A stretch of DNA of 8,248 nt from G963674505 sp964575975. GTDB lineage: Bacteria; Desulfobacterota; Desulfobacteria; Desulfobacterales; SKZT01. A program made the position numbers and the translations under genes. Below the pieces are notes generated by a model, which saw nothing but the letters and a program-made list of their open reading frames with translations, ran no database searches and was not told where the DNA came from. Positions 6,710 through 8,248 of this stretch are shown piece after piece. Location: positions 1 through 8,248 of the forward strand of contig CAZNTU010000247.1 of NCBI GenBank assembly GCA_964575975.1, written 5' to 3'. Numbering within the stretch: the stretch's first letter is position 1; each line of letters begins with the position of its first letter.

Positions 6710-8248
6710 TCAATGGCCGTTTTTCAAAACTTCCCTGACGGTTGTCGCCAACTGGTGCCTTAATATCGGCTTGAAAAGAAGAGCGCGTATTCCTTGTTTT
6801 CTTATTGTCTCCTCGTCGATCTTCTCGCTGAATCCCGTGCAAAGGATTACTGGAATATCTTCGCGCAAACGCATAGCCTCCGAAGCCAATTTGTCGCCCG
6901 TCATGTTAGGCATTGTCTGGTCGGTAACAATGACGGCGAAGTTTTCGGGGTTCGCGGCGAAAGCATCCAAGGCCTCCAAGCTACTGGTTTTCACGGTAGT
7001 GCTATACCCCAGCTGCTCGAGCATCTGTTTCCACATGAAAACGATCTGGGCTTCGTCGTCTACTAGAAGAACATGCTCGTTTCCGCCCGGCAACGATTTC
7101 AAGGGAATAGAATCGACGGATGCGGTTTCGGACTTTACGACCGGAAATAAAATTTCGAACATGGAACCTTTGCCGACCTCGCTTCGGACAAGAATCCCGC
7201 CTCCGCAATGTCTGACGATACCGTGAACCACAGCCAGTCCCATTCCGGTTCCCTCCCCCGACGGCTTTGTGGTGAAATAGGGATCGAATATCTTCTGCAT
7301 CGTTTCGTTGTCCATGCCTGACCCGGTATCTTTCATGACGAGCTTGACGTATTCGCCCGGGGGCAGAGCCAGGGAGGATATGCGGGGATCGCCGTCAAGG
7401 AGGTGGTCTTCCTGTAGCATGATTACGAGACTTCCGTCGCAGTCTTTAACGGCATAGTAGGCGTTGGCTCCCAGGTTCATGACGATTCTGTGGATGTCGG
7501 TCGGATCGGCGAGGACGAAACCGCAGTCCGCGTCTATCCTTTGGACTATTGGGATATTGGCAGGTATCGAAGCTCTCAGGAGTTTCAGAGTCTCCTTGAG
7601 GACGGGCTGGATTTTAAGAACAAACGTTTGAGCATTGCTTTGGCGACTGAACGCCAGGATCTGCTTGACCAAGTCGCGTGCCCGGCCGGCGGCAATGTAG
7701 ATTTCTTCTATGTTAAGGCGGATCCCGTCGTTCTTGGACAAATCGTCGAGCAACATTTCCGAATACCCAAGTATAGGGGTAAGAATATTGTTGAAATCGT
7801 GCGCGATTCCTCCGGCGAACGTTCCCAAGGCCTCGAGTTTTTGAGCCTGTCTCAGCCGCGTTTCCAATTGGAAGTTTTCGGCCTTCTTTTTTTTAAGAGA
7901 CGTGGACATTTCGTTGAACGCGCCGGCCAGTCTGCCGATTTCGTCCTTCGAATCGATCCGGATCGGTTCGGCCGCTCCGTCGGCTCCGATGGCCTTTATG
8001 CCTTCCGCCAGCCGATTCAGCGGCGAGGTGATACCCTTGATGAAGAAAAAAATCAAGAGAGCCCCGGCCGCCGTCGCGCTCGTCGATATTAGAAGCGCTT
8101 TGTACAAAAAACCGTAGATTTGGTTTTTAAGACTCTCTTTCGTGATCGCCACCCTGATGAATCCGATCGCCTTGGGCGCCGTTCGAATTTCGTTTTCCTT
8201 GAAAAACAGGGAATCCGTGCTTTCGTATCCGGGCGTGGAAAAGACGGC
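6710..8248 (-). CDS. Membrane hybrid sensor histidine kinase, N-terminus beyond the right edge
   Basis: The frame is open to the right edge, giving 512 visible residues. A GTG at 8150-8152 could be read as a start, but the 32 codons before it (ending KAIGFIRVAITKESL) look like the last strand of an extracytoplasmic sensor leading into a membrane helix, so the gene is almost certainly cut by the edge. Numbering from that GTG: membrane helix about 18-38, HAMP 39-90 (ITSPLNRLAEG, DEIGRLAGAFNEMS), HisKA with H118 in GGIAHDFNNIL, N box at MNLGANAYYAV (N230), G1 box DTGSGMD, G2 region GEGTGMGLAVVHGIV, then a receiver at about 358-478 with D365/D366, phosphoacceptor D411 in VTDQTMP, and K461. There is no PAS between HAMP and kinase, unlike its neighbours. 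The kinase-receiver half is clearly paralogous to that of the 163-2742 kinase. Neither HPt nor a dedicated output regulator is seen nearby. The function is signal-driven autophosphorylation; signal and target are unknown. Confidence 0.93.
   Translation of the reverse strand, partial: AVFSTPGYESTDSLFFKENEIRTAPKAIGFIRVAITKESLKNQIYGFLYKALLISTSATAAGALLIFFFIKGITSPLNRLAEGIKAIGADGAAEPIRIDSKDEIGRLAGAFNEMSTSLKKKKAENFQLETRLRQAQKLEALGTFAGGIAHDFNNILTPILGYSEMLLDDLSKNDGIRLNIEEIYIAAGRARDLVKQILAFSRQSNAQTFVLKIQPVLKETLKLLRASIPANIPIVQRIDADCGFVLADPTDIHRIVMNLGANAYYAVKDCDGSLVIMLQEDHLLDGDPRISSLALPPGEYVKLVMKDTGSGMDNETMQKIFDPYFTTKPSGEGTGMGLAVVHGIVRHCGGGILVRSEVGKGSMFEILFPVVKSETASVDSIPLKSLPGGNEHVLLVDDEAQIVFMWKQMLEQLGYSTTVKTSSLEALDAFAANPENFAVIVTDQTMPNMTGDKLASEAMRLREDIPVILCTGFSEKIDEETIRKQGIRALLFKPILRHQLATTVREVLKNGH

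Noticed and set aside
6204..6842. Minus-strand open frame of 212 codons in another frame, crossing from the right-edge kinase through the spacer
   Set aside because: It overlaps both real genes out of frame. The Lys/Arg-rich translation has no recognisable domain.
6339..7226. Plus-strand open frame of 295 codons spanning two genes
   Set aside because: It runs antisense across the start of the NarX-type kinase, the spacer and the receiver of the right-edge kinase. The translation is Ser/Arg-rich with no domain signature, typical of a shadow frame.
7490..8092. Plus-strand open frame of 200 codons
   Set aside because: Antisense to the HAMP-HisKA region of the right-edge kinase, with no domain signature.
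8150..8152. GTG as the true start of the right-edge kinase
   Set aside because: The frame is open for 32 further codons to the edge and that sequence looks like the end of an extracytoplasmic sensor domain. A start here would remove the sensor, and no good ribosome binding site is seen.

Overview
The window is a dense, one-directional block of bacterial signal-transduction genes, all read from the minus strand. In transcription order (high to low coordinates) it holds: (1) the C-terminal part of a membrane-anchored hybrid histidine kinase cut by the right edge (6710-8248); (2) a complete 1078-residue NarX-type sensor kinase (3377-6613); (3) a NarL/FixJ-type response regulator overlapping it by 4 nt (2876-3380), whose DNA-binding half is lost in a run of exactly 100 N (2776-2875); (4) a multi-PAS hybrid histidine kinase (163-2742); and (5) the first few dozen codons of another PAS-containing protein running off the left edge (1-120), apparently with a disturbed reading frame at its start.

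No taxonomic marker is present. The stacked PAS domains, Cys-rich PAS variants, DFNN-type HisKA kinase cores ending in a receiver domain, and the short N-terminal membrane module of the 163-2742 kinase recall sensor-rich Desulfobacterota (former Deltaproteobacteria, for example Syntrophobacterales-like lineages). That is an impression from remembered families, not a result. The 100-N run suggests a scaffolded draft genome or metagenome assembly.

Working model: the NarX-type kinase and the LuxR-family regulator are a cognate pair, translationally coupled by an ATGA overlap. Two hybrid kinases with paralogous HisKA-HATPase-receiver halves flank the pair. They have no HPt protein or output regulator of their own in the window, so their receivers may tune their own kinase activity or pass phosphate elsewhere. 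Intergenic spaces are short (96 nt between genes 1 and 2, about 16 nt between gene 4 and the proposed start of gene 5). I could not recognise a convincing promoter or rho-independent terminator, so a single operon is plausible but unproven.

I see no RNA gene, CRISPR array, insertion sequence or clear repeat. The items most worth following up are the two consecutive Cys-rich PAS domains in the 163-2742 kinase, the apparent one-base frame break at the left end, and the unresolved gap that hides both a regulator C-terminus and possibly a kinase N-terminus.
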